This document shows, in pieces, positions 10,311 through 21,747 of a stretch of DNA of 64,000 nucleotides; positions within the stretch are counted from its first letter, which is position 1; every line of letters begins with the position of its first letter. The notes beneath the pieces were generated by a model. That model was not told the DNA's origin, searched no databases, and saw only the letters and a program-made list of their open reading frames with translations. The translations under genes were made by a program, and so were the position numbers. Source of the stretch: Thereva unica (lineage: Eukaryota; Arthropoda; Insecta; Diptera; Therevidae); assembly GCA_949987705.1 (NCBI GenBank), contig OX465281.1, positions 100,100,326-100,164,325 on the forward strand, in the 5' to 3' direction.

Positions 10311-10774
10311 CCAGCAAACAATTCTTATCTTCCGGAATACAGAAAGCGATTCGCCATCGAAGATATCTCTATCTTCTGGGATATCGTCTTGACTGCACCG
10401 GAAGATAGTTTCGTTGGGAGAAAATGGTCCGCCAATGCGATACCCCCAGAAGAGATCCATGCGTAACAACAAGGCAATAATAATGCGAATTGCGGGAGGG
10501 AGAAGAAAGCGAATTGAGGAACTATCGCCGAAGGGAATTGTTTTCGTATCGCGTGGAGGATAGTTCCTCAATTCGCTTTCTTCTCCCTCCCGCAATTCGC
10601 ATTATTATTGCCTTGTTGTTACGCATGGATCTCTTCTGGGGGTATCGCATTGGCGGACCATTTTCTCCCAACGAAACTATCTTCCGGTGCAGTCAAGACG
10701 ATATCCCAGAAGATAGAGATATCTTCAATGGCGAATCGCTTTCTGTATTCCGGAAGATAAGAATTGTTTGCTGG
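10311..10774. repeat. near-perfect foldback: 215-bp arms, 34-bp loop
   Basis: Positions 10311-10525 are the inverse complement of 10560-10774, with one mismatch that I could find (GCCATCGAAG against CTTCAATGGC); 10526-10559 is the loop. The outermost CCAGCAAACAATT also occurs inverted at 11355-11367 (AATTGTTTGCTGG), so the foldback may be the left part of a larger 10311-11367 element. It lies within the TIR transposon, upstream of its gene. The two mirror ORFs across the arms are not evidence for a protein. Confidence 0.85.
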
Positions 10775-11787
10775 GGAAGAACTTTAGCTTTGAAAAATTT
10801 GAACTTCGCACGTCAAACGCTATCACCAAAGTGAACACATTTCCAAACAACCGTTATGTTTATGGAAAAAAGAAGAGAAGTTTATTGCCAATGCATTACC
10901 CATGAAGGGAAAAGGAAGAAAAGTTTTTCGCCAGTGTGATAGAAGGAAGAGAATCACAAATACACCTTCTTTCTGATATTACAGCAATACATATACATCG
11001 TTTTCATATCGAATGGAAGAAAAAACAGGGATAACATGTCATTAAGAAGAAGAAAAGTTTATCGCCACTGTGTCGCAACTGTGTTAGAAGGAAGAAAAGC
11101 ATAAATATTTCTTCTTTCTGATATGTTCGCAATAGAATGACATCGTTTTCTTATCGTAAGGAGGAGAAAACGAGAATAAATATCTCCCTTTTCTTCCTAT
11201 TATCGCCAGAACGAATTGAATTCTTTTCGAATTATTATCGTCCTTACAATATCATTCAGAATATAAAAATATAACAAAATTACGATAAATTTTACATTCG
11301 GAAGATATCGCTGTGTTACGCTCTTTTATCGTGCGATAAACTTTACTCCAAATTGTTTGCTGGATGGAAGCCAATGTAATAGTAAAATTGTTTTTATCTT
11401 TCTATTCATGTTAAAACACCTTGAATTTTTGTATTTCATAAACGAGACACAATCTTAGAAAATGTTTCAAAAAGTTTATTTTTATGAAACTTGACCGCTC
11501 TTCCAGCACCCCAACACATAAGCCAAAAAGTAAAAAAGGATTTTTATTTATATAAAAACTGCTTTTTTGACAGTATTTGAAATTTAAAAAAATATTTGGC
11601 AACTTCTTAAAAAAACTTAAAAAAGCAGCGAAAATTACAACTTTATGAAACTTTATGGTCCTTGCGGCACCTGAAGACGTCCTGCAACATTTTTCAGATT
11701 TTTTTGTTATCTTTTCTACACCAAAAGGCAACTTTTCCGCGCTATTACAAATTAAAAATCAAAATGTGTTTTTTTCGTTCCGCCCTA

Positions 11788-12714
11788 TGTATATGATTCA
11801 GGGTCCAGGGATTGCACTAAGCATTCAGTTTTCTGTCTTTTTTCGACCCCGAGCTCTGCTTCAGAGCCAATGTATCAAGAACAGGAACGCTTCAACCCTC
11901 CACTTTTTCCAGTGATTCTGAAGATACACAGACGTTGTATGAGCAACAGTGAGCAAAATATAATATTAACTTTTAAATTATAGTTCTGCGTTCCTTATAC
12001 GGTTGAGGTATGAATACGAGATAATATATTTGTTTTACATGTTCCCAGAATGTGCAAATGACCGTTCGTTGGAAGAGTCGCAAGCTGCTACTGGAAGTAC
12101 AGCGAACGTTAATATTGATTTTGATGGTGGATCTTCCATACAGAGTTTCGACAGTGAAGGCAATGGCAAACAATGTTTTTTTGCAGTAAAATCTGTATCC
12201 GCCGGAATTTCAAAAAATTGTTTGCCGTCAAATAAAAAACAAACATGTGTTTTTACAAAATCTTCAACGGTATGCGACGGTAATAAATGACTTATACCAT
12301 GTTCGCACTGAGCCGAAATTAAGTGATTTCGGAAAGTGATTTTGAAATTATGTAGAACCGTTCGCACTGGATTGAAATGATTTCCTTTGACAATTTTTTC
12401 TAGCACTACTCATGTCTTCGTTTTTTCCTGCTCGAATTTCACTAGCAATTCCTCTTATAACAAAGCCCATAGCACAGAGTACTTAACATACAGAGGGAAC
12501 AACAGGAACAATGGGTTACGACGCACGTCCAAAATGGGTCACAAGTCGTAACCCATCCGAGCTTTTTGTTTTCTTTGAGAGCGAAACTCATCATGACTCT
12601 CTCTTCAAGTTTTTCACTGCTAAGCAGGATGGGTGTGCGCAATAACTTTTTGGTGTGGTAGTATAGTAATGAACTGACTTTGGAAAGGAAAAGAATATTT
12701 TTCTACCTGCGATT
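11788..12714. other. spacer without recognisable features
   Basis: An open frame at 12003-12290 shows no motif that I recognise. I see no gene, RNA or repeat here that I can support. Confidence 0.4.
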
Positions 12715-13730
12715 TAGTCCATTCAAAACGCGCGTTATGGTGTTCCAAAACAACACCGTTAAGAAAATCGAACCCTAAACGTTTTGGGGTCGCTGATCGC
12801 GAAAATCGAGGTCCCGCGGTCCTAAAATTAGGGCGTCACCCCTAAAAATGCAAAAAAACACCCCTTTTTAGGGGGTTTTCGCGATTATTTCAGTAATGGT
12901 GAAAACTAATGCGATGAAATGCACTTTTTTAAATATTTATTTGCGAAGGGGCTGATTTATACTAAATTAAGGCGAACTTAATGGTAAGGGGTACTCCTAA
13001 AGGGTTGAAAGTACCCCTAAATTGGCGAAAAATGGCAAAAATTGTAAAAAAAAATTTTCCCAATTTTATGCTTCAAATTCGATTGTGGGCGTACTGTCAC
13101 TGTGGGCGTACCCTAAGCGCGAAAACCCCATAAAAAATTGTGTTTTTTGCATTTTTAGGGGTGACGTCCTAGTTTTAGGACCGCGGGACCTGGATTTTCG
13201 TGATCAGCGACCCAAAAACCTTCAGGGTTCGATTTTCTTAACGGTGTTATTTTGGAACACCCCCCCCCCGCCTAGTTTTCAATGAACTATATTGTAGGGG
13301 TAGTTTTAACCCCTTAAGGGTTGAAAATAATTTATTTTTGCCTGACAGTACGCCCACAATCGAATTTGAAGCATAAACTTGTAAAAAAAAATTTTTTACA
13401 ATTTTTGCCATTTTTGCCAATTTAGGGGTACTTTCAACCCTTTAGGAGTACCCCTTACCATTAAGTTCGCTTTCATTTAGTATAAATCAACCCCCTTCGC
13501 AAATAAATATTAAAAAAAGTTCATTTCATCGCATTAGTTTTCATTATTACTGAAATAATCGCGAAAACCCCCTAAAAAGGGGTGTTTTTTGCATTTTTAG
13601 GGGTGACGCCCTATTTTTAGGACCGCGGGACCTCGGTTTTCGTGATCAGCGACCCCAAAAACGTTTAGGGTTCGATTTTCTTAACGGTGTTATTTTGGAA
13701 CACCCCCCCCCCCGCCTTTTGAATGGACTA
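12715..13730. mobile_element. long hairpin repeat with TAGTCCATTC ends
   Basis: The left end TAGTCCATTCAAAA and the right end TTTTGAATGGACTA are exact inverse complements. About 385 bp of the left arm (12715 to about 13100) pairs with 13346-13730, through GTTTAGGG, GCGAAAACCCCC, ATGGTAAGGGGTACTCCTAA and AATTCGATTGTGGGCGTACTG. The centre (13101-13345) contains a second copy of an element end, ACCGTTAAGAAA-like to the poly-C, so the element is rearranged. The flanks fit either TA or ATT as target duplication. No protein is encoded. A relative lies at 41931-42323. Confidence 0.65.
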
Positions 13731-15500
13731 ATTGTGATAATAAAATGAAATGGGTCTTATATTGTTTTTAACTAACTTTTTTTCGTAAACGAACGATTAG
13801 GCTGGGGCGCACTAAAAATATAAAAAACAATTAAAATATTAAAATTGCTAATAAGATTTTTTGGGAGTTTAGATGATATAAAAAATTAAGAATTGTAAAA
13901 TGATTGGAAAATTTTTAATTTTTAAAGATTAATGTGTATTTAAATTATTAACTTTACGAGAAAAAGTTATATTACATTTCTAGTTCTAAATCCGTCCAAA
14001 AATATTACAAAATTGTTACAATTTTAATTTTCGTTTTGTTATAAAATAACTGTTTATAATAATATATCCCTTATGGTACCAGGATATACCTTGGCAACTC
14101 AACGTTTCCTAACACAATTATAAAAATACTATCCTAATATAGAAAATTTATCCTGTGACGCGATGACGCGGTCGAAAGTTCCTTTGCTGCCTGCTCTAAT
14201 AGTGGAACCAGGTGGTTTATTTATTAAATTTACACGTTATATCAAAAACTCCTAATTTTTCAATTTTTTTGGGAGTTACTTGGAATATTTGACATTTTTG
14301 TTAGTTGCATCGTATTCATGCATTTTAAACACACTTTTCTTTGAACTGGCCAGATGTTTTGAACATAACTTGGGAGCCGTGACACCACTTGCTGTCAAAA
14401 TTTGGGGGACTCGTTCCCAAAGTGCTTACTGGAACAAAAATACATCTAGTCCAATCTATCGAACTTACTTTACAAAATTTTCCAAGATCCAACATTCAAA
14501 AACAAATATCTCTGGTAGGTTTTATCGCAAAAATAATTACAATAACAACTATAGATCATGCAATTTTTTCACAAACGATAGTATATACTACTTCGAATTT
14601 ATATTTTGCGAGTTTATATTTTGCATAGTATGTTATAATAACACCACCGTAGGCGCATTTTAAAACGTAGGCGCAACCCACGATTTGTTGTGATCAAACA
14701 AGCACAACTATATTTGCATATACGGCAAGAACAAAGAGGGAAATATGGAGGGCATACAGTACACCAAGCTATTTATTAATCGTTATTAGCAATGTTTCTG
14801 TCTTTTCTGGTATAGCACTTTTGTATAGGTTTTGATTTAATGGAATTTCTTGCGACCGTTCACTAAACCCCTTCCCAAAAATTTTGATATGAGCTTTACC
14901 CAAATCAAAAAGAAGTTGTCAAGGCGAATGTAAGACCCCGGATTAGTACTGTTTATGTAATTTTTACTATTTAAAAGGGACTCATTTTTAAGTCCAAGCC
15001 ATTCTCCTTGTTTTAATAAATATTCTTGCAATTATTACAATGTTCAACCTTTGTTTTGAATATATATTAGTTTATAGAAGCCTCATCTGAGAAATTATTT
15101 TTTAACACTATTTCTACCACGATTTTGTGTGTACCTATTTTGACCAAACGGTGTCTTTTCAATCTTTGTAACAAGAAAAAACAGTAATCATAAAAACAGC
15201 ACTGTAATGAAACTTTTTCCTCATTTAATATCACAGTTTTTACAAATCAATGGTTTCTCTACTAAGAATTTTCCACACGCATACTTTGAAAAGTGTTTTT
15301 CGACACCTCTTGGTAGAAATAGTGCTTAAACAACGGTATCAAGTGCCTCTTCTAAATACCAGTACTTTCATTAAAATTTTCATTATCGACTTACAAAGAA
15401 AGTAAGTCCTTGACAAGAACACCCCCTACGTTTGTTTAACATTGATTATAATTCACAGCATCTAACAAAGTAAAATCTTCATCTTCATTGCATGTCATTC
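13731..15500. other. AT-rich spacer without recognisable features
   Basis: No ORF here carries a motif that I recognise, and no repeat pair or RNA gene was found by eye. It may contain decayed transposon sequence. Confidence 0.4.
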
Positions 15501-15745
15501 GGCTGGAAAATTTTAAATGACATTATCTGCGATAAGGATTTAAACGTCCGGACCACTGTCCTTATAGGTCTGGTCTATAATGGACTCCGACCGGCTTGTC
15601 CTTTTCAACTTAGTGTTGGAGAAAATAATCCAGGGGTGACATTAAAGGGCAGAATCCTCCACAAATACTGATGGCTTATGACACTGACATCATCGGAAGA
15701 CCATCAAGAACAGTACAAGTAGCTTTCACCCAGATTGAACCGGCG

Positions 15746-16901
15746 CACAGTGCGGCCGATTCCCAAAAAGCTGGCCAAAAGTCGAAAAAACAATTTTCTT
15801 ATAGGGGTTTCTTTTTTGTTCAGTTGGCTTCAGTACACCCACAGCCACCAGAAATCACACATAGCGTTATGTTTTTTCTCGTACTTGCTCCAAAAAAACA
15901 GTCGCAACGATAGCTGTTTTGATTTGTCAAATGGTTCTCGCGAAAGTGCATTTAACAGAGTGTTGTTTAAACATTGTGTAAAAAATTAAGATCGTCGTGG
16001 ATAGCCATACCAAAACTGGAATCTACTTCTGAATGTAAGTAGAATGTAAAAAAAAAATAACAAAGAGAGATTTCCCATGCCACAAAAATTTTAGTGACAC
16101 CACAATTATTACTAATTTTTATCGCTTGAAATCAAATAATCTGTGTAAGTCATCATGCGAATAGAAAAATGTTCCGCGTTGTTCCGCTCTGAAATTTGGT
16201 AGAGGTTATTCCTTGAGGTATTAGTTACAGAATAAAACAAGATTTAGCTGCCCCAACTTGCCCGCTTTTTTTAAAGAAGGTTTTGAAAAACCCTATAAAT
16301 TGACATAAATCTTGATTATGTTGAATAATATACGCTATCTCACGCGAGGGGGTGGCCAATAGGAGTGGAAGGGGGTGGCTTTTCAAATTTTTAATATCAA
16401 ATTCGTAATCAGCGACCCCGAAAACCTATAAATTGACATGCATTTTGATTGTGTTGAATAATATACGCTATTTCACGCGAGGGGGTGGCCAATAAGGGTT
16501 GAAGGGGGTGGCTTTTCTAATTTTTAATATCAAATTCGTAATCAGCGACCCCGAAAACCTATAAACTGATATGCATCTTGATTATGTTGAATAATATACG
16601 CTATTTCACACGAGGGGGTGGCTAATAGGGGTAGACGGGGGTGGCTTTTCTAATTTTTAATATCAAATTCGTAATCAGCGACCCCGAAAACCTATAAACT
16701 GATATGCATCTTGATTATGTTGAATAATATACGCTATTTCACACGAGGGGGTGGCTAATAGGGGTAGACGGGGGTGGCTTTTCTAATTTTTAATATCAAA
16801 TTCGTAATCAGCGACCCCGAAAACCCCCGAGTAAGAAAATTTGTATCAATTACTTGATTTATCGACTTTTGGCCAGCTTTTTGGGAATCGGCCGCACTGT
16901 G
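15746..16901. mobile_element. Transib-type non-autonomous element
   Basis: The ends are perfect 40-bp inverted repeats starting CACAGTGCGGCCGATTCCCA (15746-15785 and its complement 16862-16901). They are flanked by the 5-bp duplication CGGCG (15741-15745 and 16902-16906). Five-base GC-rich duplications, especially CGGCG, and CACWRTG termini resembling V(D)J recombination heptamers are diagnostic of Transib, the superfamily related to RAG1. The element is 1156 bp, encodes no transposase, and contains four ~133-bp tandem repeats. It sits in a LINE relic. Confidence 0.85.
16290..16826 (+). repeat. four ~133-bp tandem repeats inside the Transib
   Basis: Units start near 16290, 16423, 16556 and 16689. 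Each reads CCTATAAA-TGA-AT, ATGTTGAATAATATACGCTA, GAGGGGGTGGC, GGGGGTGGCTTTTC, then AAATTCGTAATCAGCGACCC. The last two units are nearly identical and the first is the most diverged. The ATCAGCGACCCC motif also occurs in the hairpin repeat at 12715-13730. Confidence 0.85.
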
Positions 16902-17335
16902 CGGCGGCACGAAAGCTGGGACTGCAAATCAACGAAAGCTAAACAAAGTACATATATGGTGCCCTCGTCTGCAAGAACACCTAACATTGGTCCCACAATC
17001 AAGGTAGAGGAATACGATTTTGAAGTGGTAAAAGTATTTACCTACCTTGAGTCAATAGTAGCAGCCCACTATAGCATGGTACTAGAAATACGCGCACGGC
17101 TTCTAAAAGCCAACTAAACCTACTGCAGTGTGTCAAGACACTTCAAATCCAAGCACTTTAACCTCTTAACCTTGTTCGACAGTAACTTCCTTCGGAAAAT
17201 TGTTGTGAAGAAGATACAACCCCAAATTGTACTAAATATATAAAGAACCTGCCACAACCATAGATATATCACGCCTACATTAAACTAGTTGGGATGTGGG
17301 TTCGACCCTTTCGGTCCACACGATCAACTTCCCAG

Positions 17336-18428
17336 TATGATGGTTGTTGAATATTATGATTGGATATTTTAATAATAAATGAACAATAGGCAATATAGAA
17401 TATATGTATAATACCGAGAATTCGTCACAATTGGTTATCAATATTTTCCCTAAAATGTCAAACTAAATGCACGCACTTACAAGATTAGGATGACGAAAAT
17501 GTATATAAAATTGATGTATTAATGTTTTTCGGCACCTCAATGAAGTCGATATAGTTTTTAGTTCGCGTGGTGTCGTGCAGATACTGTCAAACTAAATGTG
17601 CGCACTTACAAGATTAGGTATTAATGTGTTTCGGCACCTCAATGAAGTCGATATAGTTTTTAGTTCGCGCCGTATCGTGCAGGTACAAAAATCACTTAAG
17701 TCATTTAAACCAAAAAACCGCTGGACCGAATATTATAAAAATCTTTTCAGAATATATTGTCGCTAATACGCTTCGAACGGCACATCAAGTAAGTCAATAT
17801 CTTTTGTGGTTCGGGCCATATCGTGCAGGTACAAAAATTACTTACACCGCTTAAATAAAAAAACGGCTCGACCGAATTTTATGAAAATCTTTTCAGATCA
17901 TATTTTGGTTAATACTCTTCGAACGGCGCCTCAACTAAGTCGATATCTTTTATAGTTCGCGCGATATCGTGCAGGTACAAAAATCACTTAAGTCATTTAA
18001 ACCAAAAAACCGCTGGACCGAATACTATAAAAATCTTTTCAGATTATATTGTCGCTAATACGCTTCGAACGGCACCTCAAGTAAGTCAACATCTTTCGTG
18101 GTTCGGGCGATATCGTGCAGGTACAAAAATCACTAACGTCGCTTAAACAAAAAAACGGCTGGACCGAATGTCATGAAAATCTATTCAGATCATATTTTGG
18201 TTAATACGCTTCGAACGACACCTCAACGAAGTCGATATCAGTTTTGGTTCGCGCGATATCGTGCAGGAAAAAATGACCACATCCGTACGCACATACACAC
18301 ACACACACACGTACTTCCTCCCAATTTTTTGCTTAAAATGCTCCTGGGACCTTGAAAGATGAAAATACGTTGAAATTTTCGATTTCGATTTTCGGACCGA
18401 TTACAATAACTTCCTTTACTGGGAAGTT
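17336..18428. mobile_element. short-TIR element carrying ~146-bp tandem repeats
   Basis: AACTTCCCAGTA (17336-17347) and TACTGGGAAGTT (18417-18428) are exact inverse complements and enclose an array of 146-bp units, so the whole behaves like a minisatellite-bearing non-autonomous element. No clear target duplication was found. An (AC)n run lies near 18293-18311. No protein is encoded. Confidence 0.5.
17530..18270 (+). repeat. ~146-bp tandem repeat array
   Basis: The anchor ATCGTGCAGG starts at 17673, 17820, 17966, 18112 and 18258, a period of 146-147 bp. A shorter, partial first unit ends near 17580. Each unit contains AAAAATCACTTA-like, CGGCTGGACCGAAT, ATTTTGG/ATTGTCG, AATACGCTTCGAACGGCACC and TCGATATC blocks. 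Alternate units differ in the same places (AAACCAAAAAACCGC against AAACAAAAAAACGGC), suggesting a two-unit higher-order pattern. Confidence 0.8.
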
Positions 18429-19084
18429 AAAAATAGGACATGTAATGGGAATGCCTGCAGAAGTGCCCCAAACTTCCTGTTCCTCCAAATGCCAGAGCGA
18501 TTAGGGTTACAAGACCTAGGAAGAGATATAAAGGTGACAAAAAAATGAACTTACAATTGGGTTACCAACCAGAACACAGAGATACAGGACCAAGATCATT
18601 GAACGAAAGTTCTTGAGGAGGCCTAGGCTCACAGACGGCTGTAGTGCCAATGATGATGGAGATAAAGGACAATTCCGAAAATTTTACAACGACGAGATCT
18701 ACGAGCGTTATAGCGACATAGATGTTGTGGAGAAATCAAAGCGCGGTAGGTCCCGGTGGACAGGGTATCTAGCTCTTATGAGTGAAGATGGACAGGATCG
18801 GAAAGTTCTCTACGGTAACATCTATGAGGGCGATAGCGAGGGAAACCCAACGTTCGCTGGAAGGATGGCTGGATAGAATCGGGATTGGTGGCGAAAATAG
18901 TTACGAGAGGGCGGGACGGTAAAGCGATTGTAGAGCCGTTAAATAAGAAGAAGTCATTAATGGATGGATGCATACATCGCATAAACCGTATTCACTTAAC
19001 GACCTCGTATTAACCACATATGAACGACCATCTACCAGAGAAAGTCATAAGCTTCAACCAATTCAATTTACAGGACCATATCAA

Positions 19085-21300
19085 ATCAAAAATGTTTTGG
19101 TAACGACCTGCTGCTGATGAGCTTGCAGACAGGGAAACGAAGTGGAAAGCACACCCCACTTAACCCGAATGGGAATGCCCTTGCCTCCTACAAACAAGCT
19201 GTGAGGAAAATCAGCTTGGCTCGAGCTGGGTTGAGTTGGATCACAGCAACGGTGTGCCGCACTCTTCATGCAATGTGGCCAACTTTGGACGCAAAGCGTT
19301 CAACATCTCTTGTTCAGTTGAACCAAAAATGAGGTAAGCCATATAGTAAAGGTGCTGACCGGTCACTGTACCTTTGCCCCGCACGCCGAAAGATTAGAAC
19401 TTCCCCACAACGACTTATGAAGAAGTTATGGTAATGAATAAGAAGAAGAAGCTGTCTCCCATATTCTCTGTACATGTCCCGCCCTCGGAAGAAAAAGAGG
19501 ACCTTCCTTGGCTCACCCTTCCTTAATGGATTAAGCGAGCTGCAAAATATTGGTGCTCCTAACCTCTGTCGCTTTATCAAAAGCTCAAAATGGCTTAAAA
19601 TGGCCTGAACTTTGTTCCAACACTACATAGGATGGCATCACAATTAGTGATGAGCAAAAGTGGTCTTGTTCTTGCAGTCTTGTCTTGTTCTTGCGCATTT
19701 TGCAAGAACAAGAACAAGACTTAGTTATGCTTGCAAGAACAAGAACCAGACTAACTGTGCAAGAACAAGACCCAGAGCAAGATTTCTTGCAAGATTCTTG
19801 CAAAAATTCCACCTAAATTCATTCTATTAAAAACAAAAAACATAAAATTGATTATTATCCTCAAGTAATTATTATAAACACATGTATATCGGTATATATT
19901 TAGTATGATAATTGTAAAAGCATTTGTACATAAGTACATAATGACTTTGCATGTCAACGAGATTCAGAATCAATATTTTTGCATTTCGAAGCAAAATTTT
20001 TGAAAAGATTTAGGTAGATGTTCCACACTGCCTACTCTTTTTTTATCCAATTGGGTGGTCTGTTACTTTAATTCAATTTCTGGTGTTTAGGAAACTAGTC
20101 CTTCTTCTGTTAAATCCATACAAAAATGAAGATTCCTCATATTATATTAAGATAAAAATAAAGTTTAAAAACCGACTTCAGGAAAAAACCAATCCCGTGA
20201 TACACAAAAAAGGAAGAAATAATTGTTGGTAATTCTTAACAGCATTAATCGAATCAGAATGGATTTAGAAAGAAGAATCTATAGTATTCAGTAGTTCAAG
20301 TAGTTTATTAGAAAAGAAAAATGCTCTAAAAAAATTCTTTTTTGAGTAACCTCTTTTGCTTTTTGGATGGCAAGGAAACTCGGACTTTTCTCAATGTAGG
20401 TAATATTTTCAAGGTCTCCACATTGGTTACATCGCATCGTTAGAACGACAGGAGCATGGGCCAGTTTTTGTATTGCTGCAAAGGGATTTAATAATTTTTT
20501 GTGCCCATACACGACATTTCTTCTTTAATGAATCATACTTGAACAACCTAATTTTTTATAATAAGTAATGGGTATAATACTGGTTTACTTTTGCTTCAAA
20601 ATATTTCCGTTGTAATTTGTTGCTTACACACTTGACAGAAAAATGTCTACGCCTAACTTGTTCCCATATGAATTTTATGTAATTTTTCAGGGGCGCAAAC
20701 ATAATAACGTCACCAAGAGCAGTCGTGAAACTGATTTGTTTAATAAAAAAGCCATGTGGAATTCACACCTCAAAGGTAGTAAATTTTCGGTGTATACAAA
20801 CTTTTGACGCTGACTGACTGACGCTAAAATTATAATAGTTTTAAAATCAATTTTTTGCATTTTGTTGTTTGGATATAATTTTTTTATTAAAGTCTAGGTT
20901 TTTTTCAATAACCATTTTATAAAATCAACATACAATACCTACTACATGCGAGAAAATACCTTGGCCTTGCAGTTTTGTCTTGCCTTGTCTTGGTCTTGCA
21001 CATTTAATAAGAACAAGAACAAGCCTTAGGTATATTTGCAAGAACAAGAACAAGAACAAGCCTTAGGTATATTTGCAAGAACAAGAACAAGACTTAGGTA
21101 TGTTTGCAAGAACAAGAACAAGAACAAGACTTAGCTATGCTTGCAAGAACAAGAACAAGACAGACTGAACAAGAACAAGACAAGAACAAGACTAGATTAG
21201 TCTTGTCTTGTTCTTGCGTTTGCTCATCACTAATCACAATGTGCCCAATGTCGGGCTTAAGTGGGCAGAAATTTTAACCTGACCTAACGACCACTTCGGT
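19085..21300 (+). pseudogene. jockey/I-type LINE 3' end, interrupted by a hAT element
   Basis: Positions 19100-19330 read like the end of a LINE RNase H domain (KHTPLNPNGNALASYKQAV, then CRTLHAMWPTLDAKRS and LVQLN). Positions 19350-19590 give GHCTF-like, HAERLELPHNDL, EEEAVSHILCTCPALGRKR and a LCRFIKSSKW ending, the zinc-knuckle C-terminus of jockey/R1-group ORF2 proteins. The 3' UTR (CACTACATAGGATGGCATCACAAT ... GCCCAATGTCGGGCTTAA) is split by a hAT at 19645-21232 and resumes at 21233. It is 5' truncated, with frameshifts and stops, and inactive. Confidence 0.62.
19645..21232. mobile_element. hAT-type non-autonomous element
   Basis: The termini TAGTGATGAGCAAA and TTTGCTCATCACTA are inverse complements. 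The element is flanked by a perfect 8-bp duplication ATCACAAT (19637-19644, 21233-21240). An 8-bp TSD and a TAG-TGATG-GCAAA terminus are typical of hAT. Both subterminal regions are arrays of GCAAGAACAAGAACAAGACT-like repeats (about 19660-19800 and 20970-21210), plausible transposase binding sites. The interior shows no transposase. Confidence 0.85.
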
Positions 21301-21482
21301 GCCGGGATGGCGAGCGCTGTCTCCAAACAAGAAGACAACTTACTTTGTATGAATCATCGTTGCTGGTTGGTCAGCTGATGGGATTCATCAAATAATAAAA
21401 CTGGTATCGCAATTTTTGCAATTAGGTTTGATAGTAAGTTAGTTAGTCATCTTTAGCCCTGGTTTTAAAAATCCGCACCATA

Positions 21483-21741
21483 TCGAGGGTTTCCTGCCAA
21501 AAGGGCGTATCAACCAAAACATGGATTTAGTAGAGGATTCAATAAAAACATTTCAAAAATCGGTGCATTTTTTTTCATATTGCTTATCATCGAAAATAAA
21601 TGTTTTTAGGCGTATGTTTTGGATACTTTTATTCACTTGATGACTTTCTGGCACGAAAAATATACGACTCTAAGAAAAAAAAAAGTTATAAGCCCAAAAT
21701 CGCGATTTTGTGGATACGCCCTTCTGGCAGGAAACCCTCGA
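21483..21741. mobile_element. MITE, 259 bp, TA flanked
   Basis: TCGAGGGTTTCCTGCCAAAA at the left and its near complement TTCTGGCAGGAAACCCTCGA at the right form ~30-bp TIRs continuing to GGGCGTATC. TA flanks both sides (21481-21482, 21742-21743). Non-coding; probably mariner-mobilised, judged by the TA only. Confidence 0.7.
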
Positions 21742-21747
21742 TATAAT

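Larger units (their letters stand above)
8783..11785. mobile_element. TIR transposon with TA duplication, unplaced superfamily (copy 1)
   Basis: The left terminus GGGTGGAACGAAAA and right terminus TTTTCGTTCCGCCC are inverted repeats. The similarity continues inward for ~140 bp through TTGTAATAG, GGAAAAGTTGCCTTTT and CTTCAGGTGCCGCAA. TA flanks both ends (8781-8782, 11786-11787). The element holds a broken transposase-like gene on the minus strand (about 10123-9023) and a nested foldback (10311-10774). The terminal GGGYGG and the TA duplication are shared with the element at 25936-28869. Confidence 0.72.
15500..18960 (+). pseudogene. old RTE-like LINE reverse transcriptase, in three pieces
   Basis: Three segments keep the order of a LINE RT and C-terminus. 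About 15560-15740 gives LLFNLVLEKIIQ-like and MAYDTDIIGR (the Y-x-DD box, with one Asp changed to Thr). About 16902-17140 gives LGLQINES, TKYM, IKVEEYDFEVVKVFTYL and LEIRARLLKAN. About 18545-18880 gives RTKIIERKFLRRPRL, YNDEIYERYSDIDVVEKSK and RSRWTGYLALMSED, the usual W-x-GH-like tail. Piece one is separated from piece two by a Transib (15746-16901); precise removal of that element and one CGGCG restores the frame across the junction. Pieces two and three are separated by a minisatellite-bearing element. Many stops; dead. It is a different LINE family from those at 3.9 kb and 32.3 kb. Confidence 0.6.

Noticed and set aside
10287..10834. Mirror-image ORFs giving almost the same protein on both strands
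   Set aside because: They are read across the two arms of a perfect foldback. The identity comes from the inversion, not from coding constraint.
10311..11367. Defined 1.06-kb element with CCAGCAAACAATT ends
   Set aside because: The 13-bp ends are inverted, but no target duplication is visible, so only the foldback is annotated firmly.
12003..12290. 95-codon ORF as a host gene
   Set aside because: No motif, no splice context that I can support, and an open frame on the opposite strand of similar length.
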